DNA of 64,000 nucleotides from Tamlana carrageenivorans (GCF_002893765.1 NZ_CP025938.1:2561501-2625500); one strand, 5' to 3'. Positions 17,349-26,294 are shown, counted from the stretch's first letter. Notes: generated by a model not told the origin, from the sequence alone. Made by a program: numbers and translations.

Positions 17349-17396
17349 TTAGTTTCGAAAGCACCACCACCAAGTATTGTTTAAAATTGATTTCAT
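17349..17396 (-). CDS. trpL: trp leader peptide (15 residues, three adjacent Trp codons)
   Basis: The minus strand encodes MKSILNNTWWWCFRN followed by TAA. It has three consecutive TGG codons (17364-17372), and lies 16 bases behind the predicted transcription start and 46 bases before the attenuator stem. Two bases after the Trp codons, CTTTCG (17356-17361) can pair with CGTGAAG, the protector 1:2 pairing. A ribosome stalled on Trp would cover it and free TCGTGAA for antitermination. Leader start, codon choice and position all fit attenuation by charged tRNA-Trp. Confidence 0.93.
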   Translation of the reverse strand: MKSILNNTWWWCFRN

Positions 17397-17415
17397 TTTT
17401 AAGTTTTAATCTGCC

Positions 17416-17447
17416 CAAATATAGAAATGAAAAAGCGATTGGGCAAA
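17416..17447 (-). promoter_or_regulatory. Promoter of the trp operon
   Basis: On the minus strand TTTG (17444-17447), 20 bases, then TATATTTG (17416-17423) matches the Bacteroidota -33/-7 promoter exactly. Transcription would start near 17412, 16 bases before the leader ATG. Confidence 0.8.
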
Positions 17448-17523
17448 ACTTTATACTGTTTTTTTAATTAAAAGTTTGTTAAACTAGAAGATGTTCAATG
17501 AAGTAATGTTTAGTTTTATGCTT

Positions 17524-18069
17524 ATGAAGTTAAATGTGTTATTTGTTGCTATTTTGATAATGGCAAGTTGTTCTAAAGTTAAAAAGAAAGAAGACCTATC
17601 AGAAAGGGTTACAAACGATTCTGTTCAGGAGAAAACTCAAGTTGAAAAATTTAACCTGGAGGTTTATGACTTTAACGGTTTTGAGAAGTTTTTAAATGAA
17701 GAGAATGATAAAATCCATGTGATAAATTTTTGGGCAACTTGGTGTGGCCCCTGTGTGAAGGAGTTGCCTTATTTTGAAAAAATAAACGAGACGTATAAAG
17801 ATAAAAATGTAGAAGTTTTATTAGTAAGTTTAGATTTACCTCATCAATATGAAACTAAGCTAAAACCCTTTATAATAGATAAAAAAATAAAATCGAGAGT
17901 CATTGCTTTAGATGATCCCGATATGAATACTTGGATTCCAAAAGTAGATGCCACTTGGTCGGGTTCGATTCCAGCCACCATTATTTACAAAAACAATCAA
18001 AGGGCCTTTTTTGAGCAATCCTTTACTTTAGAATCGTTGGAAAAAGCGATTAAACCATTTTTAAAATAA
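17524..18069 (+). CDS. TlpA-like thioredoxin-fold lipoprotein
   Basis: 181 residues from ATG 17524, which gives a short lipoprotein signal (MKLNVLFVAILIMASC); two upstream in-frame ATGs would spoil it. The thioredoxin domain has the active site VINFWATWCGPCVKELPYF near residue 70, and a cis-Pro region SGSIPATIIY near 150. It is likely a periplasmic thiol-disulfide reductase or carrier. Its substrate cannot be told; the next gene, 12 bp on, encodes another exported thioredoxin-fold protein. Confidence 0.88.
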   Translation: MKLNVLFVAILIMASCSKVKKKEDLSERVTNDSVQEKTQVEKFNLEVYDFNGFEKFLNEENDKIHVINFWATWCGPCVKELPYFEKINETYKDKNVEVLLVSLDLPHQYETKLKPFIIDKKIKSRVIALDDPDMNTWIPKVDATWSGSIPATIIYKNNQRAFFEQSFTLESLEKAIKPFLK

Positions 18070-18081
18070 ACCAAAAACATT

Positions 18082-18699
18082 ATGAAAAAAGTAATCAAAT
18101 TTATTTCAGGAGGCTTATTAATTCTCTTAGTAAGTGCTTTTACCGTAACCAAAACGCTAAACAATGGCTATAAAATTGGTGATGTAGCCGAAGATTTTTC
18201 GCTAAAAAATATAGACGGTAAAATGGTGTCTATGGCCGATTATAAAAATGCCAAAGGATTTATAATCACATTTACTTGTAATACCTGTCCTTACGCCGTG
18301 ATGTATGAAGATCGAATTATAGAGTTAAACAAAAAATACGCTCCAAAGGGCTATCCGGTTATAGCCATAATGCCAAATAACGTTGCTGTTAAGCCTGGTG
18401 ATGCTTTGCCAGAAATGAAAAAACGCGCCGAAGAAAAAGGGTTTAACTTTCCTTATTTATTAGATGAAAAGCAATCGGTATACCCAAAATTTGGTGCTAC
18501 TAAAACGCCTCATATGTTTGTGTTAGGGAAAACTAATAAGGGTAATGTTGTGAAATATATAGGAGCGATCGACGACAATTATAAAGATCCATCGGCAGTA
18601 ACCACTAAGTTTGTAGAAGCAGCTGTTGATGCTTTATTGAAAGGTAATCCAGTACCCGAAACAGAAACCAAAGCTATTGGTTGTTCTATAAAAGTATAA
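18082..18699 (+). CDS. Exported thioredoxin/AhpC-TSA family protein (CxxC)
   Basis: 205 residues with an N-terminal signal or anchor (VIKFISGGLLILLVSAFTVT). The fold follows the redoxin pattern: IGDVAEDFSLKNIDGKMVSM near residue 30, the CNTCPYAVMYEDRI active site near 70, and the cis-Pro region ATKTPHMFVLG near 150. The CNTCP motif is typical of a Bacteroidota family of periplasmic thioredoxin-like proteins. It probably forms an operon with the TlpA-like gene before it, and is followed by a clear terminator. Confidence 0.88.
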   Translation: MKKVIKFISGGLLILLVSAFTVTKTLNNGYKIGDVAEDFSLKNIDGKMVSMADYKNAKGFIITFTCNTCPYAVMYEDRIIELNKKYAPKGYPVIAIMPNNVAVKPGDALPEMKKRAEEKGFNFPYLLDEKQSVYPKFGATKTPHMFVLGKTNKGNVVKYIGAIDDNYKDPSAVTTKFVEAAVDALLKGNPVPETETKAIGCSIKV

Positions 18700-18721
18700 C
18701 GGTACATGTGGTTTTAAAAAC

Positions 18722-18752
18722 ATCCGAGGAACTAATTCTTCGGATTTTTTTT
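18722..18752 (+). terminator. Terminator after the thioredoxin-fold gene pair
   Basis: The stem ATCCGA/TCGGAT, extended by GAA/TTC, is followed by eight T. It lies 23 bp after the stop at 18699. Confidence 0.85.
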
Positions 18753-18781
18753 CGTCTATAATTTTATAAGCCTTAATTTTG
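18751..18781 (+). promoter_or_regulatory. Likely promoter of the rhodanese gene pair
   Basis: TTCG (one mismatch to TTTG), 19 bases, then TAATTTTG fits the Bacteroidota promoter. It would start transcription near 18785, leaving an untranslated leader of about 105 bases with no structure that I recognise. Confidence 0.45.
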
Positions 18782-18889
18782 TATCAAAATACACATGAAC
18801 TATTAACATTAAAACTTAAAAAACAAGCTTTAAGGATAAAGGATTTTTAATTTTTATGTTGATGCGCTAAACATTTTATATAGATAACT

Positions 18890-19204
18890 ATGGAAGATTT
18901 AACACAAGAAGAATGGGTAGAACGATTGGCAAACGACGATAATGCGGTTGTTTTAGATGTAAGAACAGATGCAGAAGTGGCAGAAGGTATTATAGAAAAT
19001 GCCATTCATATTGATATTTATAAAGGACAAGAATTTGTTGATGAGATTGAAGCTTTAGATAAATCTAAAAACTATTATGTGTATTGCCGTTCAGGTAATC
19101 GCTCTGGAAAAGCTTGCCAGATCATGGAGCAGTTAGGTTTTGAAAATGCTTATAACCTTGAAGGAGGTATGTTAGAGTGGACAGGAGATGTAGTTGAAAA
19201 ATAA
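18890..19204 (+). CDS. Rhodanese-like domain protein, cytoplasmic
   Basis: 104 residues, a single rhodanese domain with the persulfide cysteine in VYCRSGNRSGKA near residue 70 and the opening AVVLDVRTDAEVAEG. No signal peptide. Such single-domain proteins carry sulfane sulfur; the acceptor is unknown. It is followed 8 bp later by a second, exported rhodanese gene. Confidence 0.92.
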   Translation: MEDLTQEEWVERLANDDNAVVLDVRTDAEVAEGIIENAIHIDIYKGQEFVDEIEALDKSKNYYVYCRSGNRSGKACQIMEQLGFENAYNLEGGMLEWTGDVVEK

Positions 19205-19212
19205 ATACTCCC

Positions 19213-19611
19213 ATGAAGTATTATCTCATTTATTTTTTATTTTTTATCAGTTTTATTTTAGGAAGCTGTAAGCAAATGACATCAGACGATGGTGTGCTTA
19301 TGGCCGCAAAACAATTTCAAATGGATGTGAGTCATGATTTTGTTCAACTTATAGATGTTCGCACGCCTGAAGAATTTGATAAAGGACATTTGGAACATGC
19401 TATTAATATTGACTTTAAATCTGATAATTTTTTGAATAATATAGAAAAGCTAAACTCCGATAAACCTGTTTACATTTACTGTCGTACCGGAAAACGAAGC
19501 ACTAAGAGTGTGCCTTATTTTAAAAAGGCAGGGTTTAAAACCATTTATAATTTAAAGCATGGTTTTTTAGGTTGGAAGTCTAGCGGATTGCCTTATAAAG
19601 TTAACAATTAG
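19213..19611 (+). CDS. Rhodanese-like lipoprotein
   Basis: 132 residues. A lipoprotein signal (IYFLFFISFILGSC, lipobox cysteine near residue 19) precedes a rhodanese domain with LIDVRTPEEFDKGHLEHA and active-site YCRTGKRSTKS near 95. With the cytoplasmic rhodanese before it, this makes a pair with the same fold on the two sides of the inner membrane. Confidence 0.92.
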   Translation: MKYYLIYFLFFISFILGSCKQMTSDDGVLMAAKQFQMDVSHDFVQLIDVRTPEEFDKGHLEHAINIDFKSDNFLNNIEKLNSDKPVYIYCRTGKRSTKSVPYFKKAGFKTIYNLKHGFLGWKSSGLPYKVNN

Positions 19612-19844
19612 TCGCCTCGTTTTAATACTTTTCTATTTACATTTTTTTTGTTTAAAATAAATAATAAGTCAATACCTTTCCTTTAAAAGTTGTTTATTAA
19701 ACGTTTAACTATTTTTTAAGCCTTTCATCTTTTTTATTTTAAAATAAGATGATCCTTTTTATACCTTTAATATAAAGTTTGCCAAAATATTGACTATTCA
19801 ATAATGTAGGTTTAAATAAAGAACTTAATCAATAGCATTTTAAA

Positions 19845-20114
19845 ATGGAATACGGTTTTGTAGTATTAGGAATTGTGGCTTTATTATTTTTAAGCATTTA
19901 TGGTTATTCATATATATCTGTAGCTCAAGAAAAGGCGAAGATGATGAAGGAGCGCCAAATACTGAAGGAAAAGGAAGAACTTCAACGTCAGCGTCGGCTT
20001 AGACATCAAGAGATCATAGATGAAAAAGTAAATAAGATAGCTAAAAGAAGTGAAGAAATTCAAAAAGAATTGAAGCTATTTAAAGAAATGAAAAAGAAAC
20101 AAAAAGTAGGTTAA
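19845..20114 (+). CDS. Small single-pass membrane protein with a charged coiled-coil tail
   Basis: 89 residues: one N-terminal membrane helix (FVVLGIVALLFLSIYGYSYI), then a highly charged helix rich in Lys, Glu, Gln and Arg running to the end (KMMKERQILKEKEELQRQRR and on). No family recognised. The 233-bp gap before it is AT-rich with no feature I can support, and a probable terminator follows. Confidence 0.7.
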   Translation: MEYGFVVLGIVALLFLSIYGYSYISVAQEKAKMMKERQILKEKEELQRQRRLRHQEIIDEKVNKIAKRSEEIQKELKLFKEMKKKQKVG

Positions 20115-20138
20115 TATTTTATTTATTAATCTTTTATC

Positions 20139-20172
20139 AAAGCCCATGTATATTAGTGTACAGGGTCTTTTT
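20139..20172 (+). terminator. Probable terminator, imperfect stem
   Basis: AAGCCCATGTA pairs with TACAGGGTCTT, with two bulges, and is followed by six T. It lies 25 bp after the small membrane protein gene. Confidence 0.5.
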
Positions 20173-20371
20173 TATATGTTGATTTTACACCAGTTCTGAA
20201 TTTATATACCCCTAATAAAAAGGCTTTTTTCTATTTCTTTTTCAAGATAAAAAAACAAACCATCACTTTGGCGATACTTTATTTATCTGTTTTTATAAAG
20301 AAAAATCTCCGTTTTGCAATGAGGCAGGTTATTTAGTTTTAGAGTAATTACAATACAGGTTTGAAATTAGA

Positions 20372-21316
20372 TTAAGGTTGTGAATTTCTCATTTGAGCTT
20401 TAAGCCAAGCTTCACAGGCTTTAGGCCAATTTACATTTGTGCCTGTGGTACCAAGTCCGAAACCATGACCTCCATTCGCGTATATGTGCATTTCAACGTG
20501 CACGTTATTTTCCTTTAATGCCAAGTAGTAATTGATACTGTTTTCAACAGGAACGGATTGGTCATTTGTAGCATGAATTAAAAATGTGGGTGGTGTGTTT
20601 GGAGTCACTTGATCTTCATTAGAATATTGGTTTATTAATTTTGGCGATGGGTTTTCTCCCAGTAGGTTAGTTCTCGAGCCTTGGTGGGTTATATCATCTT
20701 TCATCGATATAACTGGGTAAATTAATATAGAAAAATCTGGTCTTGCCGAAGTATTGTCGTGGCTGTAAATAGAATCCTTATAATGGGTTGATAGTGTCGC
20801 AGCTAGATGTCCACCTGCCGAAAAGCCCATAACACCAATTTTGTTTGGGTTGATGTGCCATGCTTTCGATTGGCGTCTCACCGTTCTCATGGCTTCTTGA
20901 GCGTCTTGCAAAGACCCAATGGTTTTATTAATCATGATTTTATCGCTGGGCAACCTGTATTTAAGTACAAATGCTGAAATGCCAATGGAATTAAGCCATT
21001 CTGCAACTTTTTCGCCTTCCTTTATATGAGATAAATGTTGGTAGCCGCCTCCAGGACAAATAATAACAGCTGGGGTGGTTTTCGTATTGTCATTTTTAGC
21101 TAAAAAAACCTTTAAACTTGGCTGGGTTACTTTTCTAATACCTGTAGCAACACCTTTATTATTTAATCGAAATTCTGCTTGATAATCTTTATTTTCAATC
21201 GCATTTGGAGGTGTTGTCCAAAGTTCTATGTCGTGTTCTTGGCCAGTTGAAATAATAGAATAACCAAAAATGAGCCCTATAAAAAATACTTTTAATGGAA
21301 TTGATTTTGTAATCAT
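20372..21316 (-). CDS. Exported alpha/beta hydrolase (acetylxylan esterase/BD-FAE-like)
   Basis: 314 residues with a signal peptide (PLKVFFIGLIFGYSIISTGQ). The hydrolase fold shows ICPGGGYQHLSHIKEGEKVA near residue 85 (oxyanion loop), the nucleophile elbow GVMGFSAGGHLAATLS near 165, PPTFLIHATNDQSVPVENS near 240 and the catalytic His in ANGGHGFGLG near 282. This set is typical of esterases acting on acetylated or feruloylated plant or algal polysaccharide. Substrate assignment is by family only; no polysaccharide-utilisation genes flank it. Confidence 0.85.
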   Translation of the reverse strand: MITKSIPLKVFFIGLIFGYSIISTGQEHDIELWTTPPNAIENKDYQAEFRLNNKGVATGIRKVTQPSLKVFLAKNDNTKTTPAVIICPGGGYQHLSHIKEGEKVAEWLNSIGISAFVLKYRLPSDKIMINKTIGSLQDAQEAMRTVRRQSKAWHINPNKIGVMGFSAGGHLAATLSTHYKDSIYSHDNTSARPDFSILIYPVISMKDDITHQGSRTNLLGENPSPKLINQYSNEDQVTPNTPPTFLIHATNDQSVPVENSINYYLALKENNVHVEMHIYANGGHGFGLGTTGTNVNWPKACEAWLKAQMRNSQP

Positions 21317-21393
21317 TAAATGTTGTTGGTTAAGTTAAAATGTAATCGATAACAAAAATACCGTTTAGACGGTTACTGTTTTATTTTTTTAAC

Positions 21394-22778
21394 ATTAGTG
21401 TCCGATAAAAGATTTAAAAAGCGGGATTTCCAAGATAGGATTTCCCGCTTATTTTGTATCTTGAAGTTATCACACATCCAAGATATGAATAAAAGTAAAA
21501 ACTTTAGCGGACACCCCATAATCAAACAGGTATTAAATTTCATTTTGCCCAAAGATGTTCATCGGACAGCCAAAAAGCACAACAGCGATCGCTATACCAA
21601 AAAGTTTACCACCTATGAGCATTTGGCCACTATGGTATTTACCGTGATCAGTGGCTGTAGCTCACTTCGTGAGGTTTCCAGTATTATGCTTGCCTGCGAG
21701 GGAAAGATCAACCATCTAGGACTCACGGACTTTCCAAAACGCAGTACCTTGTCAGATGCTAACAGGAGAAGAAGCTCTGAAGTATTTGCCGATATTTATC
21801 ATTTACTCTACAAACGTTACCATCGCTTTTTATCGGACAGCAGACCCTTAGAACCTGCAGTGAAGAACCTTAAAATCGTTGATTCCTCGACCATCCCCCT
21901 ATTTAGCGACATTCTTAAAGGTGTAGGAAGGAACCCGCTCAACGGCAAAAAGAAAGGAGGTATCAAGATGCATACTATGATAAACGCCATGGAAGACGTT
22001 CCTTGTCTGATTAAGTTTTCAAGCGCGGCCACGCACGACCACACCTTTTTAAAAGACCTGGAACTCAAGAAGGGCTCTTATGTGGTTTTTGACAAAGGGT
22101 ATGTGGATTATGAGCAATACCAAAAATGGACACTGGAAGATGTTTACTTTGTGACTCGGCAAAAGGACAATGCTCGCTATACAAGCCTTGAAGAGTTTGA
22201 TATCTCCAATAAAGTGGACGATGCTGTCTTAAAGGACGAAAAAATAGGGCTTACGGACAAAAACGGCAATGCTTTTTCCCTGAGGAGAATCGCTTTTTGG
22301 CACGAAAAGCACCAAAAAGTTTATGAGTTCATCACTAATAATTATGATCTTGACGCAGACAAAATAGCCGACATCTATAAAAATAGGTGGCAGATTGAGA
22401 CGATGTTCAAGCGGCTTAAACAGAACTTTCCGCTAAAGTATTTTTTGGGAGACAATCAAAATGCCATCGAAATACAAATCTGGGTCAGTTTGATAATCCA
22501 GCTCATTATGCTTGTGATCCAAAGAAAAGCCCAAAGAAACTGGGCTTATTCCAATATGATGTCCGTCATACGATACCATTTGATGACATATATCGATTTG
22601 TTCAAATTCCTGAAAAACCCAGAAGCTAATTGGGAAGAGATTACAACCAAAAACATTGGGCAATTAAGCCTTTTTGACCCATAAGGAGGTTCTGTTTTCA
22701 AAATAAAGAGTGCGATCAATAAAAAAGGCCAACACCAAAGCTTTTTTAGCTAATTCTGTTTTTTATCGGACAACAATA
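21394..22778 (+). mobile_element. IS4-family insertion sequence, copy A, intact (1385 bp)
   Basis: Terminal inverted repeats share TGTCCGATAAAA (ATTAGTGTCCGATAAAA at the left, ATTGTTGTCCGATAAAA inverted at the right). The 10-bp target duplication TTTTTTTAAC flanks the element on both sides (the 11th base, A, also matches). It encodes one full transposase. A palindromic stretch near the left end (AAGCGGGATTTCC...GGATTTCCCGCTT, 21419-21450) could be a transcriptional barrier. The element length equals that of copy C once the nested insertions are removed. Confidence 0.95.
21485..22684 (+). CDS. IS4-family transposase (DUF4372 type)
   Basis: 399 residues from ATG 21485. The N-terminal domain contains the TYEHLATMVFTVISGCSSLREV segment of DUF4372. 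The catalytic triad can be placed: Asp133 in IVDSSTIPLF, Asp203 in VVFDKGYVDYE and Glu305 in YKNRWQIETMFKRLKQ, the Y-R-E-K signature of the family. The frame is complete, so this copy is probably able to move itself and the deleted copy B. Confidence 0.95.
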   Translation: MNKSKNFSGHPIIKQVLNFILPKDVHRTAKKHNSDRYTKKFTTYEHLATMVFTVISGCSSLREVSSIMLACEGKINHLGLTDFPKRSTLSDANRRRSSEVFADIYHLLYKRYHRFLSDSRPLEPAVKNLKIVDSSTIPLFSDILKGVGRNPLNGKKKGGIKMHTMINAMEDVPCLIKFSSAATHDHTFLKDLELKKGSYVVFDKGYVDYEQYQKWTLEDVYFVTRQKDNARYTSLEEFDISNKVDDAVLKDEKIGLTDKNGNAFSLRRIAFWHEKHQKVYEFITNNYDLDADKIADIYKNRWQIETMFKRLKQNFPLKYFLGDNQNAIEIQIWVSLIIQLIMLVIQRKAQRNWAYSNMMSVIRYHLMTYIDLFKFLKNPEANWEEITTKNIGQLSLFDP

Positions 22779-22835
22779 TTTTTTTAACTAAAATTTTTTT
22801 GGACTTCGCGTTTTTTTAGAATTCAACAAGGAGCA

Positions 22836-23195
22836 TTAATTGAATAAAGTGTTTGTTGTGATGGTTTTTATGCCTTGTTCTTGCCCCAGGTATTCTGGAT
22901 CACCATGTTCTTCGAACCAAAAGCCTTCAAGTATATTTTCAGTAAGACATTTGTAAACCACCACACCATTATAAATAGCGCCATGGTCGCCTTTATAATG
23001 AAAATTAATAACAAGAATACGGTCTTTATACACGCCCACGCCCCATTGTAGTTGTTCATTATTTATAAGCCATTCGGCCTTAATCCGCTTATAGGAATCT
23101 AGGCTTAAACTAAGTGTGCCTTTATAGGGGCTTTTTTCTGCATTTTGATTCTGTCCTATAATTGTGTACTTGCCAACAAGCGCTTCGATGGTCAT
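22836..23195 (-). CDS. Hypothetical protein, beta-rich, no family recognised
   Basis: 119 residues, no signal peptide. It is predicted to be mostly beta strand, with repeated Gly and aromatic positions (YTIIGQNQNAEKSPYKGTLS, GVGVYKDRILVINFHYKGDH, LEGFWFEEHGDPEYLG). The pattern is reminiscent of a small barrel such as those that report ligand or surface binding, but this is only an impression. It is isolated between IS4 copies A and B. It could be the last resident gene of a region otherwise displaced by insertions. Confidence 0.6.
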   Translation of the reverse strand: MTIEALVGKYTIIGQNQNAEKSPYKGTLSLSLDSYKRIKAEWLINNEQLQWGVGVYKDRILVINFHYKGDHGAIYNGVVVYKCLTENILEGFWFEEHGDPEYLGQEQGIKTITTNTLFN

Positions 23196-23281
23196 ATTTT
23201 ACGTTGTGTATTTATCCTTTAAAAGGACGTTAAACCTAATAATAAAGAATTTAATCCAATAAATTTTTTAAAATTTTAACC

Positions 23282-23815
23282 ATTAGTGTCCGATAAAAGA
23301 TTTTAAAAGCGAGATTTCCAAGATAGGATTTCCCGCTTATTTTGTATCTTGAAGTTACCACACATCCAAGATATGAATAAAGGTAAAAACTTTAGCGGAC
23401 AACCCATAATCATACAGGTATTAAATTTCATTTTGCCCAAAGATGTTCAAGCGGCTTAAACAGAACTTTCCGCTAAAGTATTTTTTGGGAGACAATCAAA
23501 ATGCCATCGAAATACAAATCTGGGTCAGTTTGATAATCCAGCTCATTATGCTTGTGATCCAAAGAAAAGCCCAAAGAAACTGGGCTTATTCCAATATGAT
23601 GTCCGTCATACGATACCATTTGATGATATATCGATTTGTTCAAATTCCTGAAAAACCCAGAAGCTAATTGGGAAGAGATTACAACCAAAAACATTGGGCA
23701 ATTAAGCCTTTTTGCCCCATAAGGAGGTTCTGTTTTCAAAATAAAGAGTGCGATCAATAAAAAAGGCCAACACCAAAGCTTTTTTAGCTAATTCTGTTTT
23801 TTATCGGACAACAAT
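23282..23815 (+). mobile_element. IS4-family element, copy B, internally deleted (534 bp)
   Basis: Both ends are intact (ATTAGTGTCCGATAAAA and the inverted right end). The middle is missing: the left part up to CCCAAAGATGTTCA is joined to the sequence that follows GATGTTCA in the intact copy. That octamer occurs at 21554-21561 and 22402-22409 of copy A, 848 bp apart, so the deletion removed one repeat and everything between. No clear target duplication remains. It could still be mobilised in trans by copy A. Confidence 0.92.
23373..23667 (+). pseudogene. Remnant of IS4 transposase in copy B
   Basis: The original ATG is kept, but after 28 residues the deletion junction shifts the frame into a stop (KDVQAA then TAA). 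The C-terminal part, from MFKRLKQNF on, stays open in another frame to 23667, ending prematurely after a small deletion (GATGATATATCG here against GATGACATATATCG in copy A). The catalytic Asp residues are gone. Confidence 0.88.
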
Positions 23816-23990
23816 AAATATTTAAGAAATAATTTATTTGTAAGTGGCTATCTTACACTTGCTTCTTGATGCTTTTAGGGCTTTTCGATAAGCGTTTTAA
23901 ACAACTGTTTTCGTTAATAACTCCTAAAAAGAACTTTTTTAAAAACTATTTTAAAGTTCTATTTTGCAGCCCTGTTTTTAATCAAAATAA

Positions 23991-26294
23991 ATGAAAGTCT
24001 GTATAGCCGAAAAGCCAAGTGTTGCCAGAGAAATTGCTTCTGTTTTAGGAGCAAATACGCAACGTGATGGTTATTATGAAGGTAACGGTTATGCGGTAAC
24101 CTATACATTCGGACATTTATGTACGCTTAAAGAACCCAACGATTATAAGCCTTATTGGAAAAGTTGGGATTTAAATAACCTACCGATGCTTCCCGAAAAG
24201 TTTGAAACCAAAGTGGTTTCTAATTCAGGAATTCAAAAACAATTTAAGATTGTAAAAAGTTTATTTGATAAAGCCGATTTGGTTATAAACTGTGGCGATG
24301 CTGGGCAAGAAGGAGAACTCATTCAACGTTGGGTGCTTAATGAAGCCAATTATAATGGTGAGGTGCAGCGCTTATGGATTTCCTCCTTAACGACCGAAGC
24401 TATTAAAGAAGGTTTTGAAAACCTAAAACCCGCTTCCGATTACGATAATTTGTATTATGCAGGATTTTCAAGAGCGATTGGCGATTGGTTGCTGGGTATG
24501 AATGCGACGAGATTATACACAGTGAAACACGGTGGTTATAAACAAGTTTTATCGGTTGGTCGTGTGCAAACACCAACTTTGGCGATGGTGGTTAATCGTT
24601 TTAAAGAAATTGAAAACTTTGAACCACAGCCCTATTGGGAGCTTCAAACCTTATATCGCGATACACTTTTTAGCTATGAAGAAGGGCGCTTTTTAAAGAA
24701 AGCAGATGGCGAAGCTTTAGCTAATAAAGTCAAGGAAAGTGACTTTGAAATTGATTCTATTACCAAAAAGAAAGGTAAAGAATATGCGCCAAAATTATTC
24801 GATTTAACCGGGTTGCAGGTGTATTGTAATACCAAATTCGGATTTTCGGCCGATGAAACTTTAAAAATTGTTCAGGCCTTATATGAGCGAAAAGTGGTGA
24901 CTTATCCTAGAGTGGATACCACGTTTTTACCAAACGATATTTATCCGAAAGTACCTGGAATTCTTCAGAAATTAACCAATTACGCCGCTTTAACACAACC
25001 GCTTTTAGGCAAGAAAATTAAAAAATCGTCTCGGGTTTTTAACGATAAGAAAGTAACCGATCATCATGCCATTATTCCAACGGGTATGCAAACCAATTTG
25101 CAATACAACCAGCAGCAGGTTTACGATATTATTGTAAAACGATTTATAGCCGTTTTTTATGACGATTGTACGGTTTCGAACACCACCGTTTTAGGAAATG
25201 CTGCCAAAATCGTGTTTAAAACCACTGGTAAAGAAATTATAGAAAAAGGTTGGCGTGTTGTTTTTGAAAACCCAAATGCTAAAGAAAAGGAATCGGGTAT
25301 TTTGCCAACCTTTGTAAAAGGGGAAAAAGGGCCACACGAACCTTCGTTTTTAGAAAAGGAAACCAAGCCGCCAAATCAATATACAGAAGCTTCGCTACTT
25401 CGAGCCATGGAAACCGCAGGTAAGCAGGTGGACGACGAAGAATTACGTGATTTAATGAAGGAAAATGGTATTGGACGACCTTCTACTCGAGCCAATATTA
25501 TTGAAACGCTTTTCAGAAGAAAATATATAAAACGAAATAAAAAACAGGTTCTGCCAACGGTTACAGGCATTCAGTTGATAGATACGATTCAGAATGATTT
25601 ATTGAAGTCGGCCGAACTTACCGGGTCTTGGGAAAAACAACTCAAAGATATTGAGAAAGGCGAGTTTAGTGCAGCTGCTTTTATTAGAAATATGAAGCAG
25701 ATGGTTGATGCCTTAGTGTATGAAGTACGAAGCGAAACCAAACGCGCCAATATTTCGCAGTTTGTTACCGTTAAAAATCGTGAGGCTAAAGTGGCTAAGC
25801 AAAAGGCTGCGGGAATTTTAAATGAGGAGTGTCCGAAATGTAAAAAAGCAAAGCTTTTAAAGGGAAAAACAGCTTACGGTTGTAGCGGTTATAAAGCTGG
25901 ATGTGATTTTGTGTTGCCTTTTAGTTTTGCTGATAAAAAAATCTCTGAAAAACAATGGGTTCGCCTGCTTCAAAAAGGCTCAACGGTGAATTTAAAAGGT
26001 TTTAAGGTAGATGGTGCTGCGGTTGAAGGTTTGCTGCGTTTTGATGACAACTTCAAATTAAAATTAGAGCCTAAAAAAACTTCAGCGAAAGCGACACCTA
26101 AACCAAGTTCAGACGAATTGGTATGTCCGAAATGTAAAAAGGGCACGGTACTAAAAGGCAAAACAGCCTACGGTTGCAGCGCCTACAAAACGGGCTGCGA
26201 TTTTAAAATGACTTTCGAGGACGTAAGATCTGCTATGAACGGCCAAAAACCTACCAAAGCCTTGGTGCATCAAATATTAAATGGAAACATCTAA
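23991..26294 (+). CDS. topB: DNA topoisomerase III
   Basis: 767 residues, a type IA topoisomerase. The Toprim domain opens with MKVCIAEKPSVAREIASVLG and has INCGDAGQEGELIQRW near residue 100. The catalytic Tyr305 is in VVTYPRVDTTFLP. Two C-terminal zinc ribbons of matching design follow (CPKCKKAKLLKGKTAYGCSG near 615, CPKCKKGTVLKGKTAYGCSA near 710), the mark of the longer Bacteroidota TopB. It overlaps the following pseudouridine synthase gene by 14 bases. Confidence 0.96.
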   Translation: MKVCIAEKPSVAREIASVLGANTQRDGYYEGNGYAVTYTFGHLCTLKEPNDYKPYWKSWDLNNLPMLPEKFETKVVSNSGIQKQFKIVKSLFDKADLVINCGDAGQEGELIQRWVLNEANYNGEVQRLWISSLTTEAIKEGFENLKPASDYDNLYYAGFSRAIGDWLLGMNATRLYTVKHGGYKQVLSVGRVQTPTLAMVVNRFKEIENFEPQPYWELQTLYRDTLFSYEEGRFLKKADGEALANKVKESDFEIDSITKKKGKEYAPKLFDLTGLQVYCNTKFGFSADETLKIVQALYERKVVTYPRVDTTFLPNDIYPKVPGILQKLTNYAALTQPLLGKKIKKSSRVFNDKKVTDHHAIIPTGMQTNLQYNQQQVYDIIVKRFIAVFYDDCTVSNTTVLGNAAKIVFKTTGKEIIEKGWRVVFENPNAKEKESGILPTFVKGEKGPHEPSFLEKETKPPNQYTEASLLRAMETAGKQVDDEELRDLMKENGIGRPSTRANIIETLFRRKYIKRNKKQVLPTVTGIQLIDTIQNDLLKSAELTGSWEKQLKDIEKGEFSAAAFIRNMKQMVDALVYEVRSETKRANISQFVTVKNREAKVAKQKAAGILNEECPKCKKAKLLKGKTAYGCSGYKAGCDFVLPFSFADKKISEKQWVRLLQKGSTVNLKGFKVDGAAVEGLLRFDDNFKLKLEPKKTSAKATPKPSSDELVCPKCKKGTVLKGKTAYGCSAYKTGCDFKMTFEDVRSAMNGQKPTKALVHQILNGNI

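Noticed and set aside
23282..23815. Target duplication for IS4 copy B
   Set aside because: The flanks (AATTTTAACC and AATATTTAAG) do not match, so none is claimed.
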